This document shows, one piece after another, positions 47,774 through 57,287 of a stretch of DNA of 64,000 bases. The stretch is from JAFMJV01 sp963800275 (lineage in GTDB: Bacteria; Chloroflexota; Limnocylindria; Limnocylindrales; CSP1-4): assembly GCA_963800275.1 (NCBI GenBank), contig CAWDAI010000007.1, positions 496,001 to 560,000 of the forward strand, in the 5' to 3' direction. The notes under the pieces are model-generated. The model had not been told where the DNA came from and searched no databases. It saw only the letters and a program-made list of their open reading frames with translations. Numbering within the stretch: position 1 is the stretch's first letter; every line of letters starts with the position of its first letter. A program made the translations under genes and the position numbers.

Positions 47774-48724
47774 ATGGCGCACGTGTCCGACTCCGGACCG
47801 GAGCCAGCAGCCGACGCCGGGACCACCGCAGCCATTCGGGCCCCGCGTTCGCGCAGGGCCCGAATGGCATCTTGGTCCGGCTGGCTCTACGTGGTGCCGG
47901 CGCTGATCATGTACGTCGGCTTCGTTCTGGTTCCCCTTGCCATGACCGTGCAGTACTCATTGCTGCGCTGGAACGGCATCGGTCCGTCCACGTTCGTCGG
48001 CATCGACAACTACGCAACGGTCCTGACCGACCCCGAGCTGGTCGGGATCACCCTCAACGCCTTCAAGCTCATCATCTTCTTCAGTGTCATCCCGGTGACC
48101 CTGGGATTGCTCGTGGCCTCAGTCATCCGTCGCGTCGCCACAGGGTCGCTCGGAGCCATCGCGCGCACCGTGCTCTTCCTGCCGCAGGTCATCCCGCTCG
48201 TCGCCGCCGGCATCGTCTGGAGCTGGATGCTCTCGACCACGGGGCTGGTCAACCAGGTCCTTTCGGCCATCGGCCTTGGGGGTATCACCCGGTCGTGGCT
48301 GGCTGACTTCGGGCTGGCGTTGCCTGCCGTGGGGGTCATCGGCGCGTGGGTCCTGCTGGGGCTGTGTACCATCCTGCTCCTCACGGGCATGAGCAAGATC
48401 GACGTCTCGCTCTACGAGTCGGCGCGTATCGACGGCGCCACCGCTTGGCAGGAGTTCCGCCACATCACGGTGCCTAGCCTGCGCTATGAGATCGGTGTCT
48501 GCATCACCGTGACCGTGATCGCGTCACTGGCTGCGTTCGACGCGATCTACATCTCGACCCTCGGTGGCCCGGGCACGACCACGACGGTTCCCAGCCTGGA
48601 GATCTACCGCCTCGCGTTCGGGGGTCGCCAGGTCGGGCTGGCGTCCGCGCTCGCAGTGGTCCTGATCGCACTCGTGCTCTTCGCGGTGCTGCCCATCCAG
48701 CGACTCACGCGCGAGGAGTCCTGA
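47774..48724 (+). CDS. ABC sugar permease, MalF type, locus 2
   Basis: 316 residues from ATG 47774; a second ATG at 47864, after the hairpin, would give 286 residues and may be the real start. About six membrane helices, the first being YVVPALIMYVGFVLVPLAM. EAA loop: YESARIDGATAWQEFRHI. It ends LPIQRLTREES as MalF-type permeases often do. The stop overlaps the next start (TGATG). Confidence 0.9.
   Translation: MAHVSDSGPEPAADAGTTAAIRAPRSRRARMASWSGWLYVVPALIMYVGFVLVPLAMTVQYSLLRWNGIGPSTFVGIDNYATVLTDPELVGITLNAFKLIIFFSVIPVTLGLLVASVIRRVATGSLGAIARTVLFLPQVIPLVAAGIVWSWMLSTTGLVNQVLSAIGLGGITRSWLADFGLALPAVGVIGAWVLLGLCTILLLTGMSKIDVSLYESARIDGATAWQEFRHITVPSLRYEIGVCITVTVIASLAAFDAIYISTLGGPGTTTTVPSLEIYRLAFGGRQVGLASALAVVLIALVLFAVLPIQRLTREES
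47831..47868 (+). promoter_or_regulatory. Strong hairpin between binding protein and permease, locus 2
   Basis: Perfect 13-bp stem, GCCATTCGGGCCC (47831-47843) and its complement (47856-47868), loop 12 bases. It lies 82 bases after the binding-protein stop and inside the permease frame if that starts at 47774. It mirrors the hairpin at 8664-8698 in locus 1. Confidence 0.6.
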
Positions 48725-49549
48725 TGATCATCAGCCGGACCGAAGCGTGGAGCGGCAGGCTGCTGCTGGTGGTGCTGATGGTGGTCACCATCGTCCCGTT
48801 CATCAGTCTCTTCACGACCGCGCTCCACCCCTCTGGCTCCGTCCCACCCGGTCTATCGTGGCCGGCCGATCCCCAGTGGGGCAACTTCCTCGAGGCCTTC
48901 GACCAGGCCCACATGGACGCACTGCTCACCTCGAGCGTGCTCATCGTGCTGGGCGTCGTGCCGGTGTCCGTGGTCATCGCCACCATGGCCGGTTTTGCCA
49001 TCGGGCACCTCCACATCCGGGGGTCCAGCTTCCTGTTCGTGCTGTTCCTGCTGGGCCTGACGCTGCCCCTGGCGGGCATCATCATCCCGCTCTACTACCT
49101 CGCCGACAGCCTCCATATCCTGGATACCAAGCTGGCCATCATCCTGCCGCTCATCGGGCTGTACATGCCCTTCGGCGTCTTCTGGATGCGGGCACACTTC
49201 GTGAATATGCCGCATGAGCTTTCGGAGGCCGCGCGCGTGGACGGTGCCACCACTTCCGACCTCTTCTGGAAGATCCACGTGCCCCTGGCCATGCCCGCCA
49301 TCTCGTCATTGGCCATCCTGCTCTCGGTCTGGACGTGGAACCAGTTCCTCCTGGCGCTGGTGCATGGTGCAGGACCCGCTCGAGCGGACCATGGCCGGCG
49401 CCCTCGGTGCCTTCCAGGGTCACTACGCGACCAACATCCCACTCCTCTCTGCAGGATCCCTGTTGATCCTGACGCCCACCCTCATCGTCTTCATCATCTT
49501 CCAGCGGCAGTTCGTCTCAGCCCTGCTCCAGGGCTCGCTGAAGGGTTGA
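48724..49549 (+). CDS. ABC sugar permease, MalG type, locus 2 (one frameshift)
   Basis: About 275 residues. First helix LLLVVLMVVTIVPFISLF; EAA loop SEAARVDGATTSDLFWKIH; then VPLAMPAISSLAIL. A slip near 49365 moves the end into a frame giving DPLERTMAGALGAFQGHY, LLILTPTLIVFIIFQRQFV and the usual QGSLKG ending. It works with the MalF-type subunit encoded upstream; no ATPase gene is present in the locus. Confidence 0.9.
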
Positions 49550-49550
49550 G

Positions 49551-51003
49551 ATGAGCGAGACTCGGGCTCTGCGGCAGGGGCCACAGCTGCTGACCTACCC
49601 GGATTCCCTGGGCGGCGACCTCGGTGCCATCCGCGCCCTGCTCGATGGCCCGCTCGCGGGCGCGTTCTCAGGCATCCACGTCCTGCCACCGTTCCCCTCA
49701 TCGGGCGATCGCGGCTTCGCGCCCATCACCTATGACCGCATCGACCCCCGCTTCGGCGACTGGGAGGATATCGCCGGGCTGGCCCGCGATCACGAGGTGC
49801 TGCTCGACCTGATGGTCAACCACATCTCGCGGCAGAGCCCGGAGTTCCGCGACTTCGAGCGATATGGACGGGCCGCGCCCTCGGCCGACCTCTTCATCAC
49901 CCTCGACAAGATCTGGCCGGATGGCTCGCCGCCCGCGGATGACGTGGCCCGGATCTTCCTGCGCAAGCCGCACGACCCCTTCAGCACCATCACGGTGGAG
50001 GAGACCGGCAAGCGCGGAGGCGATCTGGACGACGTTCGGCTTCGGCGACCGGGTCGAGCAGATCGACCTCGACCTGCGCAGTCCGGTCACGCGCGAGCTC
50101 ATCGCGCGCTGGTTCGCGTTCTTCGCTGCGAACGGCGTGCGCATCGTGCGCCTGGACGCGGTGGGCTACGTGGTCAAGGAGCCAGGCACCAGCTGCTTCA
50201 TGGTCGAGCCCGCCATCTGGGAGGTGCTGGGCTGGCTGCGTGACACGGCCGCGGGGTTCGGGCTGGCCATCCTGCCCGAGGTCCACGACGTCTACGCGAC
50301 ACACGAGCGGCTGGCCGCACACGGCTACTGGACCTACGACTTCGTGCTGCCGGGCCTCGTGCTCCATGCCTTCGAGCAGGGCGATGCGGTGCGGCTGGCA
50401 GCACATCTCGAGCGCTCACCGGAGCGGCAGTTCACGACCCTCGACTGTCACGACGGCATCCCCGTGCGTCCCGACCTGGAAGGGATCCTGTCGCTGCCCG
50501 AGATGCGGCAGCTGACCGATGCGGTGCTGGCTCGTGGCGGGAACGTCAACCGCATCCTCGGCGGCACGGACGACGGCGTCGACGTGCACCAGCTCAACTG
50601 CACCTACTACTCGGCGCTGGGCGAGGACGACGAACGCTACGTCGCCGCACGTGCGATCCAGCTCTTCGCACGGGGGATCCCGCAGATCTACTACGTGGGG
50701 CTGCTGGCCGGACCGAACGACCACGCCGCGGTCGCGTCGAGCGGCGAAGGCCGAGCGATCAACCGGCACGACTACACGCTCGCCGAGGTCGAGGCGGCCC
50801 TGGCACGGCCGGTGGTACAGCGCCTGCTCGAGCTGGTGCGACTGCGCGGGTCGCACCCGGCCTTCCGTGGTGCGCTCGAGGTGGAGGCACCCGACCCGCG
50901 TCACCTGCGCATGACCCGTCGCGCCGGCCCGGACCGGTGCGTGCTGGAGGTGGACCTTGGGTCTGGCGCGTGTGTCGTCACTGCCGATGGGCCGGCCGGG
51001 TAG
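49551..51003 (+). CDS. Sucrose phosphorylase, GtfA type (GH13, one frameshift)
   Basis: About 484 residues, the length of Streptococcus mutans GtfA. The N-terminus gives QLLTYPDSLGGDLGAIRAL, HVLPPFPSSGDRGFAPITYD and LMVNHISRQSPEF, all close to GtfA. A slip near 50030 leads to WTTFGFGDRVEQIDLDL, then the nucleophile in VRLDAVGYVVKEPGTSCF, the acid/base Glu in ILPEVHDVYATH, FTTLDCHDGIP, LNCTYYSALGEDDERY and PQIYYVGLLAGPNDH. It splits sucrose with phosphate into glucose-1-phosphate and fructose in the cytoplasm. Sucrose-6-phosphate or glucosylglycerate phosphorylase are related alternatives, judged less likely. Confidence 0.85.
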
Positions 51004-51049
51004 GCTGGGAGCTGTCATCGGTCGAGTCGCGTGCCAGAGGAGGACCAGG

Positions 51050-51991
51050 ATGCCGAACATCGGGCTGGGGATCCAGCTGTGGGCCCAGAACACGGAATGG
51101 GCGCCGTACCTTGCGGCGGCGAAGCGCGTAGACGAGCTGGGCTACGACCACCTCTGGACCTGGGACCATCTGCTCGCCGCCGTGGGTGACCCTGATCACG
51201 CCGTCTTCGAGGGCTATACCGCGCTGGCGGCGTGGGCCGCGGTCACGGACCGCACGCGACTGGGCCTGCTCGTCGGCGCGAACACCTTCCGTAACCCTGC
51301 GGTCGTGGCCAAGATGATCGCCACGATCGACCACATCAGCGGCGGGCGCGCCATCCTCGGGCTCGGCGGTGGCTGGCACGAGCGAGAGCACGCGGCCTAC
51401 GGCATCGAGTTCGGCCGCGGGTTCGGTGACCGGCTCGACTGGCTGGAGGAGGCACTGCAGATCGTGCGGCCGTTGATGGCCGGCGAGGAGGTCACGCACG
51501 ACGGTCCTCGCTACCGGGTCGATCATCTGCGCCTGTCCCCACCCCCCGTCCAGTCGCGCGTGCCCATCATGGTCGGCGGCGTGGGCGAGAAGAAGACCCT
51601 CCGCAGCGTGGCGCGTCACGCCGACATCTGGAATGCGCAGCTGACCCTTGACCAGGCAGCGCACAAGATGGCGGTCCTGCGCGGCCACTGCGAGGAGGTC
51701 GGGCGCGACCCGGCCGAGATCGAGTTCACCTACAACTGCAAGATCGTCATCCGCGACAGCGAGACGGAGGCGCGGGCGGTGCTGGACCACCAGCTGGAGC
51801 ACAACACCCTCGCGCCTGCCGATGCCGACGAGAGCTTCTGGCCCGGCACCATCGAGACCGTGGCCGAGCGGCTGGCGGCCTTCATCGAGGCCGGCTTCAG
51901 CGGCTTCACCATCGAGCAGTTGGCGCCCTTCGACGAGGAGACGCTGGAGCGGCTGATCAAGGAGGTCAAGCCGCTCGTCGAGGGACGCTGA
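51050..51991 (+). CDS. LLM-class flavin/F420-dependent oxidoreductase
   Basis: 313 residues. ATG 51050 follows AGAGGAGG by 7 bases. Luciferase-like TIM barrel: NIGLGIQLWAQNTEWAPYL, YDHLWTWDHLLAAVGDPD, LLVGANTFRNPAVVAKM, GRAILGLGGGWHEREHAAYG, VPIMVGGVGEKKTLR and HADIWNAQLTLDQAAHKM. The N-terminal pattern fits the F420-dependent branch common in Actinobacteria and Chloroflexota. Substrate unknown. It starts 46 bases after the sucrose phosphorylase stop, so it may be co-transcribed. Confidence 0.85.
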   Translation: MPNIGLGIQLWAQNTEWAPYLAAAKRVDELGYDHLWTWDHLLAAVGDPDHAVFEGYTALAAWAAVTDRTRLGLLVGANTFRNPAVVAKMIATIDHISGGRAILGLGGGWHEREHAAYGIEFGRGFGDRLDWLEEALQIVRPLMAGEEVTHDGPRYRVDHLRLSPPPVQSRVPIMVGGVGEKKTLRSVARHADIWNAQLTLDQAAHKMAVLRGHCEEVGRDPAEIEFTYNCKIVIRDSETEARAVLDHQLEHNTLAPADADESFWPGTIETVAERLAAFIEAGFSGFTIEQLAPFDEETLERLIKEVKPLVEGR

Positions 51992-52006
51992 GCGAGCGAC
52001 GCCAAC

Positions 52007-52037
52007 GGCGGCGCGGAGGTCTGGCCTCCACGCCGCC
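52007..52037. terminator. Bidirectional hairpin between convergent genes
   Basis: 13-bp stem with one mismatch (52007-52019 and 52025-52037), loop 5 bases, between the LLM gene stop (51991) and the opposite gene stop (52062). It probably ends both transcripts, though no T-run is present. Confidence 0.6.
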
Positions 52038-52061
52038 GGGAGTCTCGACGGGTCCAGGATC

Positions 52062-52925
52062 CTACGCCGCGGGCAGGTTCCCACTGACGTCGGCGACCCA
52101 CCACACGTCGTTGATGCCCTGGCCGTTGGTCTGGCCGGCCTCCGTGTCACCCTGCCAGTAGTAGAGCGGGTGGCCGTCATAGGTCGCCTGCATGGTGCCG
52201 TCCGCAGCCGGGACCAGGCCGACCACGCCGCTGACGCCGTCGCCCGCCGCCACGGTCTCGCCCGCCGCCACGGTCGCCGGTGGCCAGGCCGTCAGGCAGT
52301 CGCCCGCGCAGGCGCTGACGCCGGGGGTGGTGTCAGCCGCGAAGAAGTAGAGCGTGAGCCCATCCTTGCCGGTGAGGAAGGTGCCCAGGTCCGAGGTCGC
52401 GGAGCCCAGGGTGAGGGCGGCGGGAGCCGGAGACGCCTCGGGGTCCGCGACCGTCGGCACCGAGCCGTCCTCGAGCGCTACGAACCAGACGTCGTTCACG
52501 CCCTGGCCGGTGGTGTCGCCCGGCGCGGTGTCAGCGGCCCAGTGGTAGAGCGGGCGGCCGCGGTAGGTCGCCTGCATCGAGCCGTCGTCACGAGGTGCGG
52601 CCGCGAGCGTCCCGGTCACGCCGTCGCCGGCCGCCAGGGACTGGCCCTCGGCCACGAGCAGCGGCGGCCAGGCCTCCAGGCAGCCTCCGCTGCAGGTGCT
52701 CTGCCCGGGCACGACGTCGTTGGCGAAGTAGTAGAGCGTCATGCCGCTGGGGCCGACCAGGTAGGTACCCAGGTCGTCGCTGGCCGTGCCCACGGTCACA
52801 GGCTCGCTCGCGTCCTGCGCCAGCGCGCCGGCGGGTGCCAGGGTGGCCGCGAGGGCCATGGTGGCGACGAGCGCGGGCAGGGCGAGGCGCCCCACGAGCG
52901 ACCGGGTCAGGGTGTTGGACTGCAT
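52062..52925 (-). CDS. Secreted protein with two Lipoprotein_15 repeats
   Basis: 287 residues. ATG 52925 follows GGAGGAAAAC. Signal peptide ending AGALAQ at about residue 36. Two repeats of the secreted-repeat family (PF03640 type) occupy about residues 40-155 and 165-287. Each has TLYYFA / TLYFFA, C-x3-C around CSGGCLEAWPP and CAGDCLTAWPP, then MQATYRGRPLYHW / MQATYDGHPLYYW and GQGVNDVWFV / GQGINDVWWV. Function is not established; the Cys and aromatic conservation suggests a redox or metal-related exported protein. Confidence 0.85.
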   Translation of the reverse strand: MQSNTLTRSLVGRLALPALVATMALAATLAPAGALAQDASEPVTVGTASDDLGTYLVGPSGMTLYYFANDVVPGQSTCSGGCLEAWPPLLVAEGQSLAAGDGVTGTLAAAPRDDGSMQATYRGRPLYHWAADTAPGDTTGQGVNDVWFVALEDGSVPTVADPEASPAPAALTLGSATSDLGTFLTGKDGLTLYFFAADTTPGVSACAGDCLTAWPPATVAAGETVAAGDGVSGVVGLVPAADGTMQATYDGHPLYYWQGDTEAGQTNGQGINDVWWVADVSGNLPAA

Positions 52926-52961
52926 GTTTTCCTCCAAGGTGCTTGATGGTGGGCGCACGCT

Positions 52962-53363
52962 TCAGAAGCGCGCTACGCCCCGGCAGATCTCGCCGGTGCG
53001 GGGGTTGCTGGCTCGGGCGACGATCCGGTCGCGACCGGGGCCGTTGCCCGTGAGCCGGCGGACCGTGAACGACCCGCTCGGGGGCCGCGTCGTGCGCGAG
53101 CCACGCCAGAAGACGTGACCGTTCCGCTTGAGCTTGACGAACCACTTCTGGCCGGGGCGGTTCTGATCGACCTCGAATTCGACCTCGATGCGGCCGTTCT
53201 CCGGGCTCAGCTTCAGCTTCCAGTCGGAGCGGATCGTGCACGCACCACGACGTACCACGTCGCCGTCCTTGGCGCTGGCGGTCAGAGGAGCCGCGACGAG
53301 CGTCGTGGCCACCAGCAGGCCGGTGACCAGGGCCGAGACCCGACGGCCGAGTTTCCTGTCCAT
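52962..53363 (-). CDS. Small secreted protein of unknown function
   Basis: 133 residues with a signal peptide (ALVTGLLVATTLVAAPLTASA). The mature part has two cysteines (CTIRSDWKLKLSPENGRI and TGEICRGVARF) that could form one disulfide, and a beta-rich core (VEFEVDQNRPGQKWFVKLK). Similar small secreted proteins are known to me from Actinobacteria, without a function. It is 37 bases upstream of the Lipoprotein_15 gene on the same strand, so the two are likely co-expressed. Confidence 0.75.
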   Translation of the reverse strand: MDRKLGRRVSALVTGLLVATTLVAAPLTASAKDGDVVRRGACTIRSDWKLKLSPENGRIEVEFEVDQNRPGQKWFVKLKRNGHVFWRGSRTTRPPSGSFTVRRLTGNGPGRDRIVARASNPRTGEICRGVARF

Positions 53364-53522
53364 GGACCTCTACTCCCTTGGCGATGGTCCTGCCGCCCGG
53401 TGCGGTCAGGTGCCGGTCCATGGTCATCCCGCCTCGGAGCGCAGGGAACGGGCCGCGGTCTGGAAACGCCTCAGACCTTGGTCCGATGTGCGGCGCCCGT
53501 CCGGGCGCCTACCATGCGCTTG

Positions 53523-55016
53523 ATGTCCACCGGCACCGAGGCCGATCTCGAGCGGTCGGTCGCACCAACCTCGGAACAGGCGCGCAGCCCCCGCCGCCTG
53601 CGCTCACCGTTCGCCGCGCTGCGCTCGATGTCGCTGGCGGGCCGTTTCCTGCTGGCCAATCTCGCCATCCTGCTGGTGGCCGGGCTGGTGGTGGGGATCT
53701 GGATCGGCAACCAGCTCGAGCGCAGCATCGTGGAACGCACCGCCGCGGTCACCGCCCTGTACGTCGAATCGATCATCGAGCCCAGCGTGGCCTCGATGAT
53801 CGACGGGGGCACGCTCACCGCCGAGGAGGTGGCCACGCTCGATGCGCACCTGACCTCGAGCGCCATGGTCGATCGCGTGCGCTCGATGCGCATCTGGGCG
53901 CCGGGCGGGCGCGTGGTCTACAGCCCGGACGAGGCCCTCATCGGCCAGCAGTTCCCCGTCGACGATCACCTGGCCGAGGCCTGGGCGGGCAAGGTCGTGA
54001 GCCATATGGACGACCTCAGCGGCGCCGAGAACGCCTGGGAGCGGGCCCGCTGGGATCGGCTGCTCGAGATGTACCTGCCGGTTCGCGAGCGCGGCACCGA
54101 CCGGATCATCGCGGTGGCCGAGTTCTACCTGCCCCCGGGAGAGATCGACGAGCAGGTGGCGGCAGCTCGGCTCACCACGTGGGCCCTGGTAACCCTCGCC
54201 ATCGTGCTCGCCGCGGTCCTGCTCTGGCGGGTCGTGAAACGCGGCAGCGACACCATCCGACGCCAGGAGCTGGCGCTCTCGCAGCAGGTCGACGCGCTCA
54301 CGGCCCTGCTCGCCCGCAACGCCGAGCTGGACCGACAGGTCCACCAGGCGGCCGAGCGCGGGACCATGCTCAACGAGCGTTCCATGCGCCGCGTGAGCAG
54401 CGACCTGCATGACGGCCCCGGCCAGATGCTGTCGCTGGCCATGCTCCGCCTCGACGGCCTGCAGCAGCGAGCCGCAGCCGGCCAGCGGCCGGACGCCGAC
54501 GAGATCGCAGCGGTGGAGGCGGTGCTGGAGGAGGCCATGAGCGACATGCGCAGTGTGGCCGCCGGCCTGCGCCTGCCGGAGCTGGAGTCGGTGGGCGTGG
54601 AGGACGTGGCCGCGCGCGCGGCCGGCGACCACCAGCGTCGGAGCGGGACGCCGGTGGCTCTCACGACCGCCGAACTGCCCTCCCAGGTCCGGCTGCCGGT
54701 CAAGATCGCGCTCTTCCGCGCGCTCCAGGAGTCGCTCTCCAATGCCACCCGCCATGGCCACAGCCGACGCGTCGAGGTGGAGGTGCGCGGCCTCCACCGG
54801 GACCTGCGCGGAGACGGTCTCTCGCTGGTCGTGCGCGATGACGGCGACGGCTTCGACCCCGCCACACTTGCCCACACCCCCGGCCTGGGCCTGGCCGGGA
54901 TCCGCGAGCAGGCCGGGGTGCTGGGCGGTTCCTTCGAGCTCAGCTCCGCGCCGGGCCAGGGGACAGAGCTGCGAGTGTGGTGGCCCCTGCGCCCCGGGAT
55001 CAGCTCCGGTGCCTGA
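53523..55016 (+). CDS. NarL-type sensor histidine kinase
   Basis: 497 residues from ATG 53523 (an ATG at 53514 is also possible). Membrane helix at about 40-62 (FLLANLAILLVAGLVVGIW), an extracellular sensor of about 160 residues, and a second helix (WALVTLAIVLAAVLLW). The HisKA_3 phosphoacceptor reads SDLHDGPGQMLSLAML, and the HATPase domain has ALQESLSNATRHG and GLGLAGIREQAG. It phosphorylates the response regulator encoded by the overlapping next gene. The stimulus is unknown. Confidence 0.92.
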   Translation: MSTGTEADLERSVAPTSEQARSPRRLRSPFAALRSMSLAGRFLLANLAILLVAGLVVGIWIGNQLERSIVERTAAVTALYVESIIEPSVASMIDGGTLTAEEVATLDAHLTSSAMVDRVRSMRIWAPGGRVVYSPDEALIGQQFPVDDHLAEAWAGKVVSHMDDLSGAENAWERARWDRLLEMYLPVRERGTDRIIAVAEFYLPPGEIDEQVAAARLTTWALVTLAIVLAAVLLWRVVKRGSDTIRRQELALSQQVDALTALLARNAELDRQVHQAAERGTMLNERSMRRVSSDLHDGPGQMLSLAMLRLDGLQQRAAAGQRPDADEIAAVEAVLEEAMSDMRSVAAGLRLPELESVGVEDVAARAAGDHQRRSGTPVALTTAELPSQVRLPVKIALFRALQESLSNATRHGHSRRVEVEVRGLHRDLRGDGLSLVVRDDGDGFDPATLAHTPGLGLAGIREQAGVLGGSFELSSAPGQGTELRVWWPLRPGISSGA

Positions 55017-55653
55017 TCCGATCCGGGTCGCGGTCGCGGACGATCACCCCATGTTCCGAGCCGGCGTCGTCACCTCGCTGCAGGGTGAGGAGGGCATCGA
55101 GATCGTGGGCGAGGCGGCCGACGCCGGTTCGGCGCTCGAGCTCGCACGCCGCGAGCTGCCCGACGTGATGCTGTTGGACATCGCCATGCCTGGCAGTGGC
55201 CACGAGGCCGCACGCTGGATCACCGCGGCTTGCCCGGCCACACGGATCGTGATGCTGACGGTGTCGGAGGACGAGGACGACCTGCTCGAAGCGATGAAGG
55301 CCGGCGCTTCGGGTTACGTGCTCAAGGGCGCCGGCGCGGGCGAGCTGGGCGCCGTCATCCGCTCGGTCCACGCGGGCGAGGTCTACGTGGCCCCGGCCCT
55401 GGCCTGGGGCATGCTGCGCGAGCTGCGCACCCCGCGGACCTCGCCCTATGACGCCTTGACCGATCGCGAGCGCGAGGTCCTCGAGCTCGTGGCCGAGGGC
55501 CTCAGCAACGGCGAGGTCGGCGAGCGGCTGGGCCTGGCCGAGAAGACCATCAAGCACTACATGACCAACATCCTGGGCAAGCTGCAGGTGCGCAGTCGCG
55601 TGGAGGCGGCGCTGCTCGTCGCGCGCGAGGGCCTGCCCCCGCCCAAGGGCTGA
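55009..55653 (+). CDS. NarL/FixJ-family response regulator
   Basis: 214 residues; the GTG at 55009 overlaps the kinase gene by 8 bases. Receiver domain: VAVADDHPMFRAGVV, the phosphoacceptor Asp in VMLLDIAMPG, the conserved Thr in MLTVSEDEDD and Lys in YVLKGAGAGEL. The LuxR helix-turn-helix at the C-terminus reads LTDREREVLELVAEGLSN and KTIKHYMTNILGKL. It acts as a DNA-binding partner of the histidine kinase. It faces the cupredoxin gene with a gap of 5 bases. Confidence 0.93.
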   Translation: MPDPIRVAVADDHPMFRAGVVTSLQGEEGIEIVGEAADAGSALELARRELPDVMLLDIAMPGSGHEAARWITAACPATRIVMLTVSEDEDDLLEAMKAGASGYVLKGAGAGELGAVIRSVHAGEVYVAPALAWGMLRELRTPRTSPYDALTDREREVLELVAEGLSNGEVGERLGLAEKTIKHYMTNILGKLQVRSRVEAALLVAREGLPPPKG

Positions 55654-55658
55654 GCGGC

Positions 55659-56747
55659 CTACCCCGGCGGCGCACCGCTCGCGGGTGCCACCGGGACCGG
55701 ATCGGCAGAGGCTGCGGATCCCGACACCACGACGCTCGCGGTCATCTCGGGATGGATGGCGCAGAAGTAGTCGTACCTGCCGGGCGCCTCGAAGGTCGTG
55801 CTGAACGCGTCCCCCACCGCCAGGACCCCCGAGTTGAACGCCCCATCGCGGGCGGTCACCGTGTGGCCCACGTCATCGTCGTTGTTCCAGGTCACCGCCT
55901 CCCCCAGGGAGACCTCCATCGTGGCCGGCTGGAAGGAGAGATCGACGATGGAAACGCCTGTCTCCGCTGCCGGCGTGACCGCTGCCGAGGCCATGGCCGC
56001 AGGGTCGACGAGCGGTTCAGGCGAGCCCGGTGGGGCAGACGCCCCCGCCGCTACCGACGGATCCGCTGCCGGCTCCGTCGCCGGTCCAGGCTCATCGGCC
56101 ACGTTGATCGTGCCGCGCATCTCCGGGTGGATGGCGCAGAAGTAGGGGTAGCTCCCCGCCTGCTCGAATGTCTGGCTGAAGGTAGCGCCGGCCGCCAGGA
56201 TGCCGCTCTGGAAGGTGCCCTGAGACGAGGTCACGGTGTGGGCCTCCCCGTCGTCGTTGGCCCACTCGATCGTGCCACCCGCGGCGATCGTGAGATCGGC
56301 TGGGCGGAATGAGCGGTCGATGATGGAGACGCTGCCGTTATCCGGCGCGGGGGTGTCCGGGTCCACGGGCAGGCCACCGACCACGATCGTTCCGTGATAG
56401 TCGGCATCCTCGCGATCGCGATCGTCGTGGTACGGGTAGGAGCCCTCGGCCGAGAAGGTGAAGCTGAAGGACTGGCCAGTATCCAGGTTCCCCGAGTCGA
56501 ACTCGACCGGTCCCTCTCTCGAGCGGACGCGGTGCCGCTCCGCGTCGCGGTTCGTCCAGGTGACCGTATCGCCGGCCTGGATGACCAGGTGGGAAGGCTC
56601 CATCGCGTCTCCGATCACCACCGTCTCGTCCGCGGCGCCAACGGCGGTCGCGCTGAACGCGATCGCGGCCATCGCGATCGCGCCACCGCTGAGGGCGAGG
56701 CGATCCGGAGCGCGTGGCGGTCGATGGTCACGAGCATGGCTGCGCAT
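55659..56747 (-). CDS. Exported triple-cupredoxin protein
   Basis: 362 residues with an N-terminal export segment (GGAIAMAAIAFSATAVGA). Three plastocyanin/amicyanin-like domains: about 40-125, 135-220 and 260-345. Domains 2 and 3 keep all type-1 copper ligands (HTVTSS or HTVTAR, then YFCAIHPEM with Cys, His and Met). Domain 1 has HRVRSR but YPYHDDRDREDADYHG, with no Cys, so it probably does not hold blue copper. An Ala/Pro/Ser linker separates domains 2 and 3. It likely carries electrons or binds copper outside the membrane. Confidence 0.87.
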   Translation of the reverse strand: MRSHARDHRPPRAPDRLALSGGAIAMAAIAFSATAVGAADETVVIGDAMEPSHLVIQAGDTVTWTNRDAERHRVRSREGPVEFDSGNLDTGQSFSFTFSAEGSYPYHDDRDREDADYHGTIVVGGLPVDPDTPAPDNGSVSIIDRSFRPADLTIAAGGTIEWANDDGEAHTVTSSQGTFQSGILAAGATFSQTFEQAGSYPYFCAIHPEMRGTINVADEPGPATEPAADPSVAAGASAPPGSPEPLVDPAAMASAAVTPAAETGVSIVDLSFQPATMEVSLGEAVTWNNDDDVGHTVTARDGAFNSGVLAVGDAFSTTFEAPGRYDYFCAIHPEMTASVVVSGSAASADPVPVAPASGAPPG

Positions 56748-56904
56748 TACACCACATCATCCGGGACGGGCGTCAAGGCGGCCGATCCCGGGCGCTCACC
56801 CGTCGCCACGAGTCGATACAAGCGACCCAGGCACTGCCTGGCCGTCCTGCGGAGTACGCTAGGCGCCTGGCCAACAGAGTGTCATCGAGGGCAGGGGGGG
56901 AACC

Positions 56905-57186
56905 ATGACGACCAACGAACACTTCACCGCCGAGGAAGCTCGTCGGGTCGGCACCGAGATCGGCATCGATTGGGAATCCAGCCCGTTCGACGTGGACGAG
57001 TTCCGCGACGGCATGGACGTCGAGCTGGAGCACGGATCGCACGATGCCGAGACCGACGTCACCGGCAGCGATCCGACCGTCACCGGCAAGATCGCCTGGG
57101 CGCACCTGAAGGAGTTCCCCGACTACTACACGCGGCTCAAGAAGATGGAGGCCGAGGCCGAGGCGGACTGGGAGGGAAAGGACTGA
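56905..57186 (+). CDS. DUF5661 family protein
   Basis: 93 residues, ATG 56905 with a run of Gs upstream. Family features: FTAEEARRVGTEIGIDW, FDVDEFRDGMDVELEHG, TGKIAWAHLKEFPDYYTRL. It is a small soluble acidic protein of unknown function, found alone in many bacteria. It sits alone between divergent cupredoxin and convergent reductase genes. Confidence 0.85.
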   Translation: MTTNEHFTAEEARRVGTEIGIDWESSPFDVDEFRDGMDVELEHGSHDAETDVTGSDPTVTGKIAWAHLKEFPDYYTRLKKMEAEAEADWEGKD

Positions 57187-57287
57187 CCTCGGCGGTCATG
57201 ACCGCCGAGGCCGACTCGAGGGCAGCGCCGATCGGCGCCTCCGCGGCCCCGGCTGAGCGCCCCTTCGTCGATGGTCCGCCGTTCGTG

